Assembly (NCBI RefSeq): GCF_004348115.1
Contig: NZ_QPFB01000001.1
Location: forward strand, 1,308,009 to 1,372,008
Reading direction: 5' to 3'
Source of the DNA: Stenotrophomonas sp. ATCM1_4
Lineage (GTDB): Bacteria; Pseudomonadota; Gammaproteobacteria; Xanthomonadales; Xanthomonadaceae
DNA: 64,000 nt
The notes beneath the pieces are model-generated. The model had not been told where the DNA came from. It worked only from the letters and a program-made list of their open reading frames with translations, and ran no database searches. Both the position numbers and the translations under genes were made by a program. Shown here one piece after another: positions 54,684 through 63,247 of the stretch (positions are counted from its first letter, which is position 1; every line of letters begins with the position of its first letter).

Positions 54684-54941
54684 ATGAAGCAGGGCGGCCC
54701 GTTGCTGCTGGTCCCCGCGCTGGCCGGTTGCCATGCCGAGGGCAGCCCGAGCCTGGCGATCTTCGGCGCCTACTTCCCCGGCTGGCTGGTGTTGGCCGCC
54801 ACGGCCATCGTGCTGGGCGTGCTGGCCAGGGCGCTGGTCCTGCGTGCACTCGGGCCGGGGCGCGTGCCGTTTCCGTTGTGGACGTTCGCGGCCATCGGGT
54901 TGATTGCAGCGTGCCTGCTCGCATGGGCGGTGGGGCCCTGA
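54684..54941 (+). CDS. ytcA: YtcA-like small lipoprotein of the MdtNOP efflux locus
   Basis: The product (85 aa) has a lipoprotein signal with lipobox LAGC (PALAGCHAEG). IFGAYFPGWLVLAA follows, the hallmark of YtcA (GAYYPGW in E. coli), and two membrane helices end it. In E. coli ytcA sits next to mdtNOP, as here. The start is uncertain: ATG at 54645, overlapping the leader ORF, would add 13 residues, whereas 54684 begins the lipoprotein signal cleanly. The stop codon overlaps mdtN (TGATG). Function unknown. Confidence 0.8.
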   Translation: MKQGGPLLLVPALAGCHAEGSPSLAIFGAYFPGWLVLAATAIVLGVLARALVLRALGPGRVPFPLWTFAAIGLIAACLLAWAVGP

Positions 54942-55990
54942 TGCGCGCCGCCGAAGCCATCGGTCCCTCCCCGTGGACACGTCGCGTCGCGCTGCTGTTG
55001 ATCGTGGTGGCGCTCGTGCTGCTGCTTGGGCTGTTGTATCGCGCGTACCGCCTTCCTTCCACCGACGCGGCAACCCTCGATGCCGAGGTGGTGCACATCG
55101 CACCGGAGGTCGGTGGGCGCCTGGTCGAGTTGCGCGTGCAGGAGAACAGCACGGTGGTGCGCGACGAGGTGCTGTTCCGGATCGACGCGGCCCCGTTCGT
55201 TCATGCCGTTGGCGCCGCCCGCGCCGAACTGGCACTGGCCGAAGCCAATCTGGCGACCCAGCAGCGCGTGGTCGCCAGCCAAGGCGCCACCGCCGCGATT
55301 GCCGCGGTGCCGGCCCGCAAGGCGCAGACCGGCACCGGCCTGGCGCGGCGCACGGTGGAACGGCTGCGCCCGTTGGCACGCGATGGGTACGTGCCGTGGC
55401 AGCAACTCGATCAGGCAGAACTGACCGCCAGCGACGCGCAGCGGACGCTGGAGCAGGCGCGCCGGCAGCAGACCTCGCTGCAACAGGCGGTGGATACCAC
55501 CGCCGCCGCGCAGGCGGCCGTGGAGGCGCGGCGCGCCGCCCTGGCCGAGGCCGAGCGGGCGTTGCGGCTGACCACCGTACGTGCGCCGCACGCCGGACAC
55601 GTGGCCGGCCTGGACGTGACGACTGGCGAAGTGCTTGCGCCCTCGCAACCCGTGTTCACCCTGATCACCAACGAGCAGTGGTTTGCCAACGGCAATTTTC
55701 GTGAGACCGAGCTGCAGCGCATCCCGCTGGGCGCATGTGCGACGGTGTACTCCATGATCGACCGGTCACGCCCGTTGCGGGGCAGGGTGGTCGGGATCGG
55801 CGCGGGGGTGCTGGACAGCGCCAAGGTGGATGTTCCGCGCAATGTGCCGTACGTGGAACGCTCCCTGAACTGGGTGCGGGTCGCCCAGCGCTTCCCGGTG
55901 CGGGTAGCGCTGCAGGACCCACCGGCGGGGCTGATGCGGCTGGGAGCCAGCACCGTCATCGAGATCGGCCATGGCAATGCCTGCCGCTGA
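54941..55990 (+). CDS. mdtN: Membrane fusion protein of the tripartite efflux system (MdtN-like)
   Basis: The product (349 aa) spans the periplasm between the inner-membrane pump and the outer-membrane channel. It has one N-terminal membrane helix (VALLLIVVALVLLLGLLYRAY), a biotinyl-lipoyl hairpin (VVHIAPEVGGRLVELRVQENSTVVRDEVLFRIDAAPF), an alpha-helical coiled hairpin and a beta-barrel domain (RAPHAGHVAGLDVTTGEVLAPSQPVFTLI). It is HlyD-family and its length matches E. coli MdtN (343 aa). Start and stop codons overlap the genes on both sides: 1 bp with ytcA, 20 bp with mdtO. Confidence 0.92.
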   Translation: MRAAEAIGPSPWTRRVALLLIVVALVLLLGLLYRAYRLPSTDAATLDAEVVHIAPEVGGRLVELRVQENSTVVRDEVLFRIDAAPFVHAVGAARAELALAEANLATQQRVVASQGATAAIAAVPARKAQTGTGLARRTVERLRPLARDGYVPWQQLDQAELTASDAQRTLEQARRQQTSLQQAVDTTAAAQAAVEARRAALAEAERALRLTTVRAPHAGHVAGLDVTTGEVLAPSQPVFTLITNEQWFANGNFRETELQRIPLGACATVYSMIDRSRPLRGRVVGIGAGVLDSAKVDVPRNVPYVERSLNWVRVAQRFPVRVALQDPPAGLMRLGASTVIEIGHGNACR

Positions 55991-57836
55991 ACCGGCGCGC
56001 GGTCGCTTCCTGCCGCGACTGCGCGACATCGTCTCGCCCCGGCCCGGCCGTGCCGCATTCGCCGTGCGCATCGCGCTGATCTGTACGTTGACCGTGCTGG
56101 TCGCCGAGATCAATGGCATCCCGGAGATCGCGCTGGCCGCCTATATCGTGTTCTTCATGAACACTGTGGACCGCACCCGCAGTGTGCTGGCCGCGACGCT
56201 GTTCCTATTGCTGACCAACGTACTGATCGGCACGTTGATCCTGGTCGCCGGGCAGGTGCTGGATTGGCCGCCATTGCGGCTGCTGGCGATGGCCGGGTTC
56301 TCGGTGGCGCTGCTGTTCCTGGCCTCGGCCAGCCGGCTCAAGCCGCTGGCACCGATCATCGCGATGATCCTGGTCTACGCCCTGGATGCCATCGGCCGCT
56401 TGCCCGGCGCGGAGCTGGCAACGCGTGCCTTGCTCTACGCCTGGTTGCTGATCGCACTGCCCAGTGCGGTGACCCTGGTGGTCAACCTGTTGATCGGGCC
56501 GGCGCCGGTGCCGCTGGCCCGGCAAGGGATGGCGACGGCGCTGCGCGACACCGCGAAACTGTTGCGCCAATCAAACCCCGACACCCGAGCCCGTCTGCAG
56601 GCTCAGCGTGGCCAGGGATCTGCGGCGGTGCTGGCGTTGCTGCATGTTGCCGGCCTGGGCAAGGAGGCCCCGGTTGGCACACTGGTGGCCTTGCGTGCGG
56701 CGGCCGGCACGACCGAGGCCCTGCTGATGCTGGGCCTGGCCATCGATGCAAGTGAGGGTGTTCCCGATGCCTGGAAACACGGCGCCGCCGAAAGGCTCGA
56801 CGGGATGGCCGCGATCCTCGCTGCCGGCAGCCATCCCGTCGACATCACCGCGGTTGCCTTCGATACGCAGTGCGCCAACATGCCGGTGGCGCTGTTGCAG
56901 GACTTCAATGCCTTGCTCGTGCAGTTCGCGACCGATGCATCGGACGGCGCCAACGCACCACCCGCAGCATCGTCCGGCTTCCTCGCCGCCGATGCGTGGA
57001 CCAACCCCGCGCATGTACGCCACGCCCTGAAGGTGACCGCCGCGGCGATGCTGTGCTACCTGTTCTATTCGGCCACGGAGTGGCAGGGCATCCATACCAG
57101 CCTGATCACCTGCTACATGGTCGCGTTGGGCAGCACCGCGGAAACCACCGAGAAACTGCTGCTGCGCATCACCGGCGCCGTGGCCGGTGCGATCGTCGGC
57201 CTGGCGTTGATCGTCTGGGTACTGCCCGGGCAGGATGACATCGGTGGGTTGCTGGCGCTGGTTGCCGGCGCGGCCTTCATCGGTGGCTGGATCGTCGCCA
57301 GTGGGCCGCGGGTCGGCTACATCGGCTTCCAGTTCAGTTTTGCCGTCTTCCTGTGCGTGATCCAGGGCGCCGCGCCCGCATTCGACCTGGCGGTGGCGCG
57401 CGATCGCATCGTCGGCATCCTGATCGGCAATGCGGTGGTCTACCTGATGTTCGCCCATGTCTGGCCGGTCAGCATCGCCGGCACCATTGATTCCGCCAGC
57501 GCGGCACTGCTGCGGCAGTTGGTGCGGCTGGCGCGGATGCCTGCCGACATCACGCTACTGAAAGCACTGGCCGCTGTGCGCGCGCAGGCGCAGGCCATTG
57601 CCCACCAGCTGGAGGTGGCGGGGCTTGAACCTCGCCGGTTGCGCAAACCGGCGGCATGGTTCACGCAACACCAGCAGGTGTTGCGCGAGGCCGCCGCAGC
57701 CGAACAGCACCTGCTGCTCGAACCGGCCGCTGCGGAGGCGTGCGTCCAACAGCTGCAGCAGTTGGCTGACGCGCTGGATCACTCGCCCTCCGGCGACGCC
57801 ATCGATACGCCGGGAGCCGCGCGTCATGCGAATTGA
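55971..57836 (+). CDS. mdtO: FUSC-family inner-membrane efflux transporter (MdtO-like)
   Basis: The product (621 aa) has two blocks of membrane helices, about residues 25-175 and 345-500, separated by a soluble domain. This is the FUSC/aromatic acid exporter layout. Typical segments are RIALICTLTVLVAEINGIPEIALAAYIVFFMNTVDRTRS and YSATEWQGIHTSLITCYMVALGSTAETTEKLLLRITGAVAGAIVG. The E. coli counterpart, MdtO (683 aa), belongs to a pump linked to resistance to acriflavine and puromycin. The start is ATG at 55971 or 55977. It overlaps mdtP by 11 bp. Confidence 0.92.
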   Translation: MAMPAAEPARGRFLPRLRDIVSPRPGRAAFAVRIALICTLTVLVAEINGIPEIALAAYIVFFMNTVDRTRSVLAATLFLLLTNVLIGTLILVAGQVLDWPPLRLLAMAGFSVALLFLASASRLKPLAPIIAMILVYALDAIGRLPGAELATRALLYAWLLIALPSAVTLVVNLLIGPAPVPLARQGMATALRDTAKLLRQSNPDTRARLQAQRGQGSAAVLALLHVAGLGKEAPVGTLVALRAAAGTTEALLMLGLAIDASEGVPDAWKHGAAERLDGMAAILAAGSHPVDITAVAFDTQCANMPVALLQDFNALLVQFATDASDGANAPPAASSGFLAADAWTNPAHVRHALKVTAAAMLCYLFYSATEWQGIHTSLITCYMVALGSTAETTEKLLLRITGAVAGAIVGLALIVWVLPGQDDIGGLLALVAGAAFIGGWIVASGPRVGYIGFQFSFAVFLCVIQGAAPAFDLAVARDRIVGILIGNAVVYLMFAHVWPVSIAGTIDSASAALLRQLVRLARMPADITLLKALAAVRAQAQAIAHQLEVAGLEPRRLRKPAAWFTQHQQVLREAAAAEQHLLLEPAAAEACVQQLQQLADALDHSPSGDAIDTPGAARHAN

Positions 57837-59349
57837 GGCCTGCCTCCTGCCGTTGTTGCTGTCCGCGTGTGCCAGTACGGGGATCGACCGTGCACCGTTG
57901 CAACCGGATCGCCCGTGGGTGCCGCACACGGATGCGGACGGAGGCTTGTCGGTACGGCCGACCGACGCTGCCGTGCTGCAGCACGGCTTCACCTTGCCGG
58001 CCAATCCCTCGGTCGACCTGCCCGGGGGCGCAGCACCGGTGACCGGCAAGCGCTATGCATTGGCCGACTTGATCGATCTGGCCCAGGAATTGAACCCGGA
58101 GACCCGCATTGCCTGGAACCAAGCCCGCGATGCCGCCCTGGCCGCCGGCATTGCACGCAGTGCCTACCTGCCACGTCTCACCGCAAGCGTACTGGCCGGC
58201 GCGCAATCCAAGCATGGCGGCAGTGCCGCACTTGGGCAGTCGATCGACCCGCGCAATCGCGCCAATGGCTCGTTGGCGGTGCTCTCCCTGCAATGGCTGC
58301 TGTTCGATTTCGGCCAGCGCGAGGCGTTGGTGACGGTGGCCGACCAGCACACGGTGATTGCCAACATCCAGTTCACCCAGGCCCACCAGCGGCTGATCCA
58401 TGCGGTGAGCCTGGCGTTCCTTCGTCATGCCACCGCCCGCACACGTATGGATGCGACGACGGCTTCGCAAGCCGATGCCAAGGGCCTGCTGGCCGCCGCA
58501 CAGGCGCGCCTGCAGCATGGGCAGGGCACGGTGATGGACGTAGCGCAGGCACGGCAGCAGGTCGCGCAGGCCGCCTTGGCACAGGTCGCGGCGCAGGGGG
58601 AGCAGGAAGAGGCGTATCAGCAGTTGTTGGCCACCATCGGTATTTCGCCGTTGGCCACGCTGGAGATCGCCGATGCGCCAGCCCGTCCGGTGTCGCACGT
58701 GGACGAGGCGCTGCTTGATGACGTGGTGCGCAGCGCGCTGCAACGACGGCCGGACGTGTTGGCCGCCGTCGCGGCGCAGCAGGCGGCCAGTGCCGGCGTT
58801 CGTGCGGCCCGCGCCGACTTCCTGCCGCGGCTGTTCGTTTCGGCCTCCGGCTCGCGCCGCAATGGCGACATGGACATCTCCGCCGTGCCGTCGGTGGGCG
58901 AGCAGGCCCCGACGGTCAACCTCCTCTCCAGCCACCGTTGGAGCAGCAGCCTGCTGTTCGGCCTGAGCGTGCCGTTGTACAGCGGTGGTGAACGAAACGC
59001 GCGGCTCGCACAGGCACGCAACCGTGCGGCGATGGTGGCGAACAGCCTGGACCGGGTGAAGCTGGATGCCGTTGCCGAGATCGTTGCCGCCCACTCGCGG
59101 CTGCGTACACGGCTACAGGCGACAAACGCGGCGCAGGCGCTGCTGGAGGCATCACAACTGGCCCATGACGCCGCCAGCGCGGCCTACCAACGAGGCGTTG
59201 GCAGCCTGACCGACGTGCTTGCCGCGGACCGCGAGCTGCTGCAGGCCCGTATCTCCCTGGCCGATGCTGATGGCGCCGCTCGCGCGGCTTCGGTCGATCT
59301 TGCGCTGGCCTGCGGGAACCTGGGCACGGCACCGGGGCAGGGGGATTGA
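57826..59349 (+). CDS. mdtP: Outer-membrane efflux lipoprotein (MdtP-like, TolC family)
   Basis: The product (507 aa) has a short lipoprotein signal with the lipobox in LLSACAS and two outer-membrane efflux protein (OEP) repeats. The repeats are marked by LIDLAQELNPETRIAWNQARDAALAAGIARSAYLPRL and VVRSALQRRPDVLAAVAAQQAASAGVRAARADFLPRLFVSASG. It would form the trimeric channel for MdtNO. The ATG at 57826 starts the lipoprotein signal; the frame is open further upstream but only within mdtO. No terminator is seen before the convergent gntP gene. Confidence 0.93.
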   Translation: MRIEACLLPLLLSACASTGIDRAPLQPDRPWVPHTDADGGLSVRPTDAAVLQHGFTLPANPSVDLPGGAAPVTGKRYALADLIDLAQELNPETRIAWNQARDAALAAGIARSAYLPRLTASVLAGAQSKHGGSAALGQSIDPRNRANGSLAVLSLQWLLFDFGQREALVTVADQHTVIANIQFTQAHQRLIHAVSLAFLRHATARTRMDATTASQADAKGLLAAAQARLQHGQGTVMDVAQARQQVAQAALAQVAAQGEQEEAYQQLLATIGISPLATLEIADAPARPVSHVDEALLDDVVRSALQRRPDVLAAVAAQQAASAGVRAARADFLPRLFVSASGSRRNGDMDISAVPSVGEQAPTVNLLSSHRWSSSLLFGLSVPLYSGGERNARLAQARNRAAMVANSLDRVKLDAVAEIVAAHSRLRTRLQATNAAQALLEASQLAHDAASAAYQRGVGSLTDVLAADRELLQARISLADADGAARAASVDLALACGNLGTAPGQGD

Positions 59350-59416
59350 ATGCCTATTCGTGACGCATCACGTTATTTGCCGCGATACGTCCCCGGGTGC
59401 CGGGCAGGACAAAGGC

Positions 59417-60769
59417 TCAGACCACCAGCGATAGCAGCAGGATGAAGCCCAGCCCGATCACCGACAGCAGGGTTTCCATCACGGTCCAGGTCTTGAACGT
59501 CTCGGTCACGCTCATGTTGAAGTACTGCTTGACCATCCAGAAACCGGCATCGTTGACGTGCGACAGGATCACCGAGCCCGCGCCGGTCGCCAGGACCAGC
59601 AGTTCCCGATTGACGCCGGGCATGCGTTCGATCACCGGCACCACGATGCCCGCACCGGTGATGGTGGCCACAGTCGCCGAACCGGTGGCGATGCGGATCA
59701 GGGCGGCCACCAGCCAGGCCAGCACGATCGGCGAGATCCGCGCCTGCACGGCCAGATGCCCGATTACGTCCCCCACGCCGCTGTTCACCAGCATCTGCTT
59801 GAAGCCGCCGCCGGCCCCGATGATCATCACGATGGCCGCGGTCGGGGCCAGGCTCTTCTCCAGCAGGCCGAGGATCCGCCGGGCGTCGCGCCCGCGGGCA
59901 TGGCCGAAGGTGTAGAGCGACACCAGCAACGCCAGCAGCAGTGCAGTGATCGGGTGCCCGATCAGGTCCAGCCAAGCGCGCACAGCGTGACCATCGGGCA
60001 GCGCCACGTCGGCGCCGGTCTTGAGCAGCATCAGGGCCACTGGCAGCAGCACGGTGAGCAGGGTGACGCCGAAGCCGGGCAGGGAGCCCGCCGCCGATTC
60101 GCGGACGGCATGCACCAACAGGTCTTCCGACGCGTGGCCGGGGATGCGCTTGGCAATCCAGCTGCCATACAGCGGCCCGGCGATGGCCGCGGTGGGCAGC
60201 GCCACCAGCAAGCCGTAGAAGATGGTGGTGCCGATGTCGGCACCAAACACGCCGATGGCCATCAATGGGCCCGGGTGGGGCGGCACCAGCCCATGCACGG
60301 CCGATAGGCCGGCAAGCAGCGGGATGCCGACCTTGACCAACGCCACGCCGCTGCGACGGGCGACGATGAACACCAACGGGATCAGCAGGATGAAACCAAT
60401 CTCGAAGAACAACGGGATGCCGACCAGGAAGGCGGCCAGCATCATTGCCCAGTGCACGCGTTGCTTGCCGAACGCGCGGATCAGGGTCTCGGCGATCTGA
60501 TCGGCGCCGCCGGAATCGGCCATCATCTTGCCGAGCATGGTGCCCAGCGCCAGCACCACGCCGACGAAACCGAGCACCCCGCCAAAGCCCTCCTGGAAGG
60601 AACTGACGATGGTGGCCACCGGCATGCCCGCACTGAGCCCCAGGAACCCGGCGGCGATGATCAGGGCAACGAAGGGATGCAGCTTCAGCCGCGTGATCAG
60701 CAGGATCAGGCCGATGATGGTGACCACCGCATCCAACAACAGATAGGTCTCGTGCGACATACCGGGCAT
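59417..60769 (-). CDS. gntP: Gluconate permease (GntP family)
   Basis: The product (450 aa) is a gluconate:H+ symporter with about 12 membrane helices. Family segments include LLDAVVTIIGLILLITRLKLHPFVALIIAA, SAGMPVATIVSSFQEGFGGVLGFVG, VHGLVPPHPGPLMAIGVFGADIG and SHVNDAGFWMVKQYFNMSVTETFKTWTVMETLLS, the last being highly typical of GntP. The start is ATG at 60769 (GGAAC upstream) or 60760. A GATAGCGCTATC operator lies 43 bp upstream. The gene is 81 bp downstream of gntK. Confidence 0.95.
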   Translation of the reverse strand: MPGMSHETYLLLDAVVTIIGLILLITRLKLHPFVALIIAAGFLGLSAGMPVATIVSSFQEGFGGVLGFVGVVLALGTMLGKMMADSGGADQIAETLIRAFGKQRVHWAMMLAAFLVGIPLFFEIGFILLIPLVFIVARRSGVALVKVGIPLLAGLSAVHGLVPPHPGPLMAIGVFGADIGTTIFYGLLVALPTAAIAGPLYGSWIAKRIPGHASEDLLVHAVRESAAGSLPGFGVTLLTVLLPVALMLLKTGADVALPDGHAVRAWLDLIGHPITALLLALLVSLYTFGHARGRDARRILGLLEKSLAPTAAIVMIIGAGGGFKQMLVNSGVGDVIGHLAVQARISPIVLAWLVAALIRIATGSATVATITGAGIVVPVIERMPGVNRELLVLATGAGSVILSHVNDAGFWMVKQYFNMSVTETFKTWTVMETLLSVIGLGFILLLSLVV

Positions 60770-60811
60770 GCAAGTTCCAGGCGGCAAGGGCGCAGGAGGC
60801 GCCGGGGATGG

Positions 60812-60823
60812 GATAGCGCTATC
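60812..60823. promoter_or_regulatory. GntR operator upstream of gntP
   Basis: Perfect palindrome GATAGCGCTATC, the centre of a LacI-type operator (central CG step). Related sites at 61385 and 61535 flank gntK and gntR. Confidence 0.7.
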
Positions 60824-60850
60824 TTTCGTGATCGACCGGACGTGCTGCGA

Positions 60851-61429
60851 TCAACGGGAATGCCGTCGCCACCAGAGGTCGGCAGCCTCGGCGAGTTCGT
60901 CCACCGGGCGGGTGGCGTCCAGGCGGAGGGTCAGGGGTTCGTCCAGTGGCGGCTCGAGCGTTGCGAACTGGCTGTCGACCAGGCTCGCCGGCATGAAATG
61001 GCCCGGCCGGTGGGTCACGCGCTCGGCGGCAGCTTCGCGGCTCAGCTCCAGGAACACCACACCGAGCGCCGGTACCGCCAGGCGCAAACGGTCCCTATAA
61101 CTCCGCTTCAGCGCCGAACAGGTCAGTACTGGCTTCAAACCGGCAGCAGCTGCCTGCCGCAGCTGGTCGGCCAGGGTGTCCAGCCATCCGGCGCGGTCCG
61201 CGTCGGTGAGCGGGATGCCGGCCCGCATCCTGGCGATGTTGGCGGGCGGGTGGAAAGCATCACCCTCGATGGCAAATGCACCGTCGCGCAGGCAAAGCGC
61301 ACGGCTCACGCTGGACTTCCCACAGCCGGAAACGCCCATGATCAGCAGGGCATCGATGCCGGAATGACTGCCATCCTGTTTCGAGATAGCGCTGTCTTCT
61401 GAGATTGAAGCCATTGGCACCACGGGCAT
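60851..61429 (-). CDS. gntK: Gluconokinase
   Basis: The product (192 aa) phosphorylates gluconate to 6-phosphogluconate. The P-loop is IMGVSGCGKSSV (residues 32-39 hold GVSGCGKS), followed by GDAFHPPANIARMRAGIPLTDADRAGWLDTL and LTCSALKRSYRDRLR, all standard. The N-terminal extension of about 28 residues is longer than usual. The ATG at 61429 has a GGAG two bases before it; ATG at 61414 is the alternative. A copy of the gluconate operator lies inside the first 15 codons (61385-61396). The gene is followed by gntP. Confidence 0.94.
   Translation of the reverse strand: MPVVPMASISEDSAISKQDGSHSGIDALLIMGVSGCGKSSVSRALCLRDGAFAIEGDAFHPPANIARMRAGIPLTDADRAGWLDTLADQLRQAAAAGLKPVLTCSALKRSYRDRLRLAVPALGVVFLELSREAAAERVTHRPGHFMPASLVDSQFATLEPPLDEPLTLRLDATRPVDELAEAADLWWRRHSR
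61385..61396. promoter_or_regulatory. GntR operator inside the 5' end of gntK
   Basis: GATAGCGCTGTC, one base away from the palindrome before gntP. It lies within codons 12-15 of the annotated gntK, so repressor bound here could block transcription elongation or initiation. Confidence 0.55.
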
Positions 61430-61534
61430 TGCTCCGGTTTCAAGTCACTTCAGGGAGGGCGTCAGCCGCTGGAAGGCCGAGCCGGGCAATAAGGACAGGT
61501 ACCAACCACCCCGCTGCAATTGCCCGGCATTCAA

Positions 61535-61546
61535 GACAGCGCTACC
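61535..61546. promoter_or_regulatory. GntR operator upstream of gntR
   Basis: GACAGCGCTACC, differing from the gntP site at two positions. It lies 35 bp before the gntR ATG and suggests autoregulation. Confidence 0.55.
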
Positions 61547-61580
61547 TTAGACACAGTCTTTTCGCTTGGCAAACTGTCTG

Positions 61581-62624
61581 ATGACGGCCGGGAACAGTGG
61601 CAGGAAACACCGCAGGACTTCCCGGGCCACCGGCCGCGTCACGCTGGACCAGGTAGCCCACCATGCCGGCGTCAGCCCGATCACCGCATCACGTGCACTA
61701 CGCGGCGTGGCTTCGGTCGCGCCCGACCTGATCGACCGGGTACGTCAGGCAGCCGATGCACTCGGTTACGTGGCCAACCCGGCCGCCCGTGCCCTGGCCT
61801 CGCAGCAGAGCCAGAACGTCGTCGTGCTGGTGCCTTCGCTGGGCAACCAGTTGTTCATCGACATGCTGGAAGCCATCCACGCCGTCATGCAGCCGCACGG
61901 CCTGGAAGTGCTGATCGGCAACCATCACTACGACCGCGACGAAGAAGAGAAGCTGCTGCGCAACTACCTTTCCTACCAACCGCGCGGCCTGCTGCTCACC
62001 GGCTTCGATCGCACCGAATCCACCCGTCGCCTGGTCGAGGCCAGCGCTGTGCCCTGTGTCTACATGATGGATCTGGACCCGGGGGCCGGGCTGCATTGCG
62101 TGGGGTTTTCGCAGGTGAGGGCAGGGGAGACGGCGGCCCGGCACCTGTTGCAGCGCGGACGCAAGCGCCTGGCCTACGTGGGCGCGCAGTTGGACCAGCG
62201 CACCCTGCTGCGTGGCGAAGGCTACCGTCGCGCCCTGCAGCAGGCCGGTTGCTACGACCCTTCGCTGGAAGTGCTCACCCCGCGTTCCTCGTCGGTCGGG
62301 CTGGGCGGCGAGTTGTTCGGCCAACTGCTGGCCAATCATCCCGACGTGGACGCGATCTTCTTCGGCAACGACGACCTGGCGCAGGGCGCGTTGCTCGAGG
62401 CGCTGCGCAAGGGCATCCGCGTTCCGGAACAGGTCGCCGTACTGGGATTCAACGACCTGCCCAGTTCGGAGTTCATGGTTCCGCGGCTGTCCAGCATCCG
62501 CACGCCGCGCAAGGCCATCGGCAGGCATGCGGCCGAGCGGTTGCTCGACCTGATCCACGGCAGGATGGTTGACGCACCCATGCTGGATCTGGGATTCGAA
62601 CTGATGGTGCGGGAAAGCAGCTGA
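61581..62624 (+). CDS. gntR: LacI-family gluconate regulator GntR
   Basis: The product (347 aa) has a LacI helix-turn-helix and hinge (RVTLDQVAHHAGVSPITASRALRGVASVAPDLIDRV, GYVANPAARALASQQSQNVVVLVPS) and a periplasmic-binding-protein-like effector domain (AIFFGNDDLAQGALLEALRKGIRVPEQVAVLGFNDLPSSEF). This resembles E. coli GntR, the gluconate repressor. The ATG at 61581 is preferred to TTG at 61566. It is divergent from gntK-gntP over 150 bp that hold one operator; another lies within the 5' end of gntK. Gluconate or 6-phosphogluconate is the likely inducer. Confidence 0.93.
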   Translation: MTAGNSGRKHRRTSRATGRVTLDQVAHHAGVSPITASRALRGVASVAPDLIDRVRQAADALGYVANPAARALASQQSQNVVVLVPSLGNQLFIDMLEAIHAVMQPHGLEVLIGNHHYDRDEEEKLLRNYLSYQPRGLLLTGFDRTESTRRLVEASAVPCVYMMDLDPGAGLHCVGFSQVRAGETAARHLLQRGRKRLAYVGAQLDQRTLLRGEGYRRALQQAGCYDPSLEVLTPRSSSVGLGGELFGQLLANHPDVDAIFFGNDDLAQGALLEALRKGIRVPEQVAVLGFNDLPSSEFMVPRLSSIRTPRKAIGRHAAERLLDLIHGRMVDAPMLDLGFELMVRESS

Positions 62625-62722
62625 CCTGCCCGCGATTACTGATTGTATTGAGGACGCGTTGGCGTCCGCAAAGGGACGATTCCGCGATCAAGGCTTGGCA
62701 CGATCAGGCTGGCCCAGCGATC

Positions 62723-62746
62723 ATTTAAGTGACTCGTCACTTAAAT
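62723..62746. repeat. Perfect inverted repeat at the accessory boundary
   Basis: ATTTAAGTGA-CTCG-TCACTTAAAT, a 10 bp perfect palindrome with a 4 bp centre. A related copy lies at 62820-62838 in the same orientation. The A/T-rich arms differ from the surrounding high-GC DNA. There is no T-run typical of a terminator on either side. Confidence 0.6.
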
Positions 62747-62819
62747 TGATCCGTAGAGGGCGGTAATGATTGGTCGATGACGAGGAAGTTGGCCGGCAGC
62801 CAGCAGCTAGGCAATTAAC

Positions 62820-62838
62820 GTGATTCGTCACTAAATTT
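62820..62838. repeat. Second, imperfect copy of the boundary repeat
   Basis: GTGATTCGTCACTAAATTT, against GTGACTCGTCACTTAAATT in the first copy. The two are direct repeats about 90 bp apart. Such short related sites can be transposase-binding repeats at a Tn7/Tn5053-like element end. That is inference. Confidence 0.5.
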
Positions 62839-62843
62839 CCAAA

Positions 62844-63212
62844 TCAGCAGCGTTCGCCAGGCACGTTCTCCCAGCCGCCCGGGATCTTCCGGAACGGTAT
62901 GCCATCGATGCAACGCCACGAAGCGCGCTCCCTGGCGTCCTGTTCGGCGCGTTGGCGCGCGTTCTGGACATCCTGTAGGTGTTCAACCGGATCGTCGGCT
63001 GAGACGTCAACGGGCAACGCCGGGATTGCCGGTGAAATCCGGGCGTTTCCAGCGCGCTCGAACCGCGCATTCCACGCAATCTGCGTATCGATGTGCTGCT
63101 TGATCCCGAAAGCAGCCAGCGCGAGCAGGACGGCGGCGATGAAAAGCAGCCACGGAAAGCTCCAACGCCGAGGCTTGAGCGGTGGCAGGCAATCCGGCCG
63201 TTGTCGTTCCAT
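62844..63212 (-). CDS. Small membrane protein of unknown function
   Basis: The product (122 aa) has one membrane helix (WLLFIAAVLLALAAFGI, about residues 22-38), a helical linker (VEHLQDVQNARQRAEQDARERA) and a Cys-bounded tail (RCIDGIPFRKIPGGWENVPGERC). The tail pattern resembles uncharacterised Xanthomonadaceae proteins that end in a short Cys-linked beta motif. A good ribosome-binding site (AGGTGG) precedes the ATG at 63212. Its place between the repeats and the TniB-like gene suggests cargo of the element. Confidence 0.65.
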   Translation of the reverse strand: MERQRPDCLPPLKPRRWSFPWLLFIAAVLLALAAFGIKQHIDTQIAWNARFERAGNARISPAIPALPVDVSADDPVEHLQDVQNARQRAEQDARERASWRCIDGIPFRKIPGGWENVPGERC

Positions 63213-63247
63213 GAACCCACCTGGATTTCATCCTGGGCGGATTGTAA

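Noticed and set aside
54373..55152. A 259-codon minus-strand frame over the ytcA-mdtN start region
   Set aside because: It is antisense to the clear efflux genes for most of its length and has no recognisable domain. Only its last part lies in non-coding DNA.
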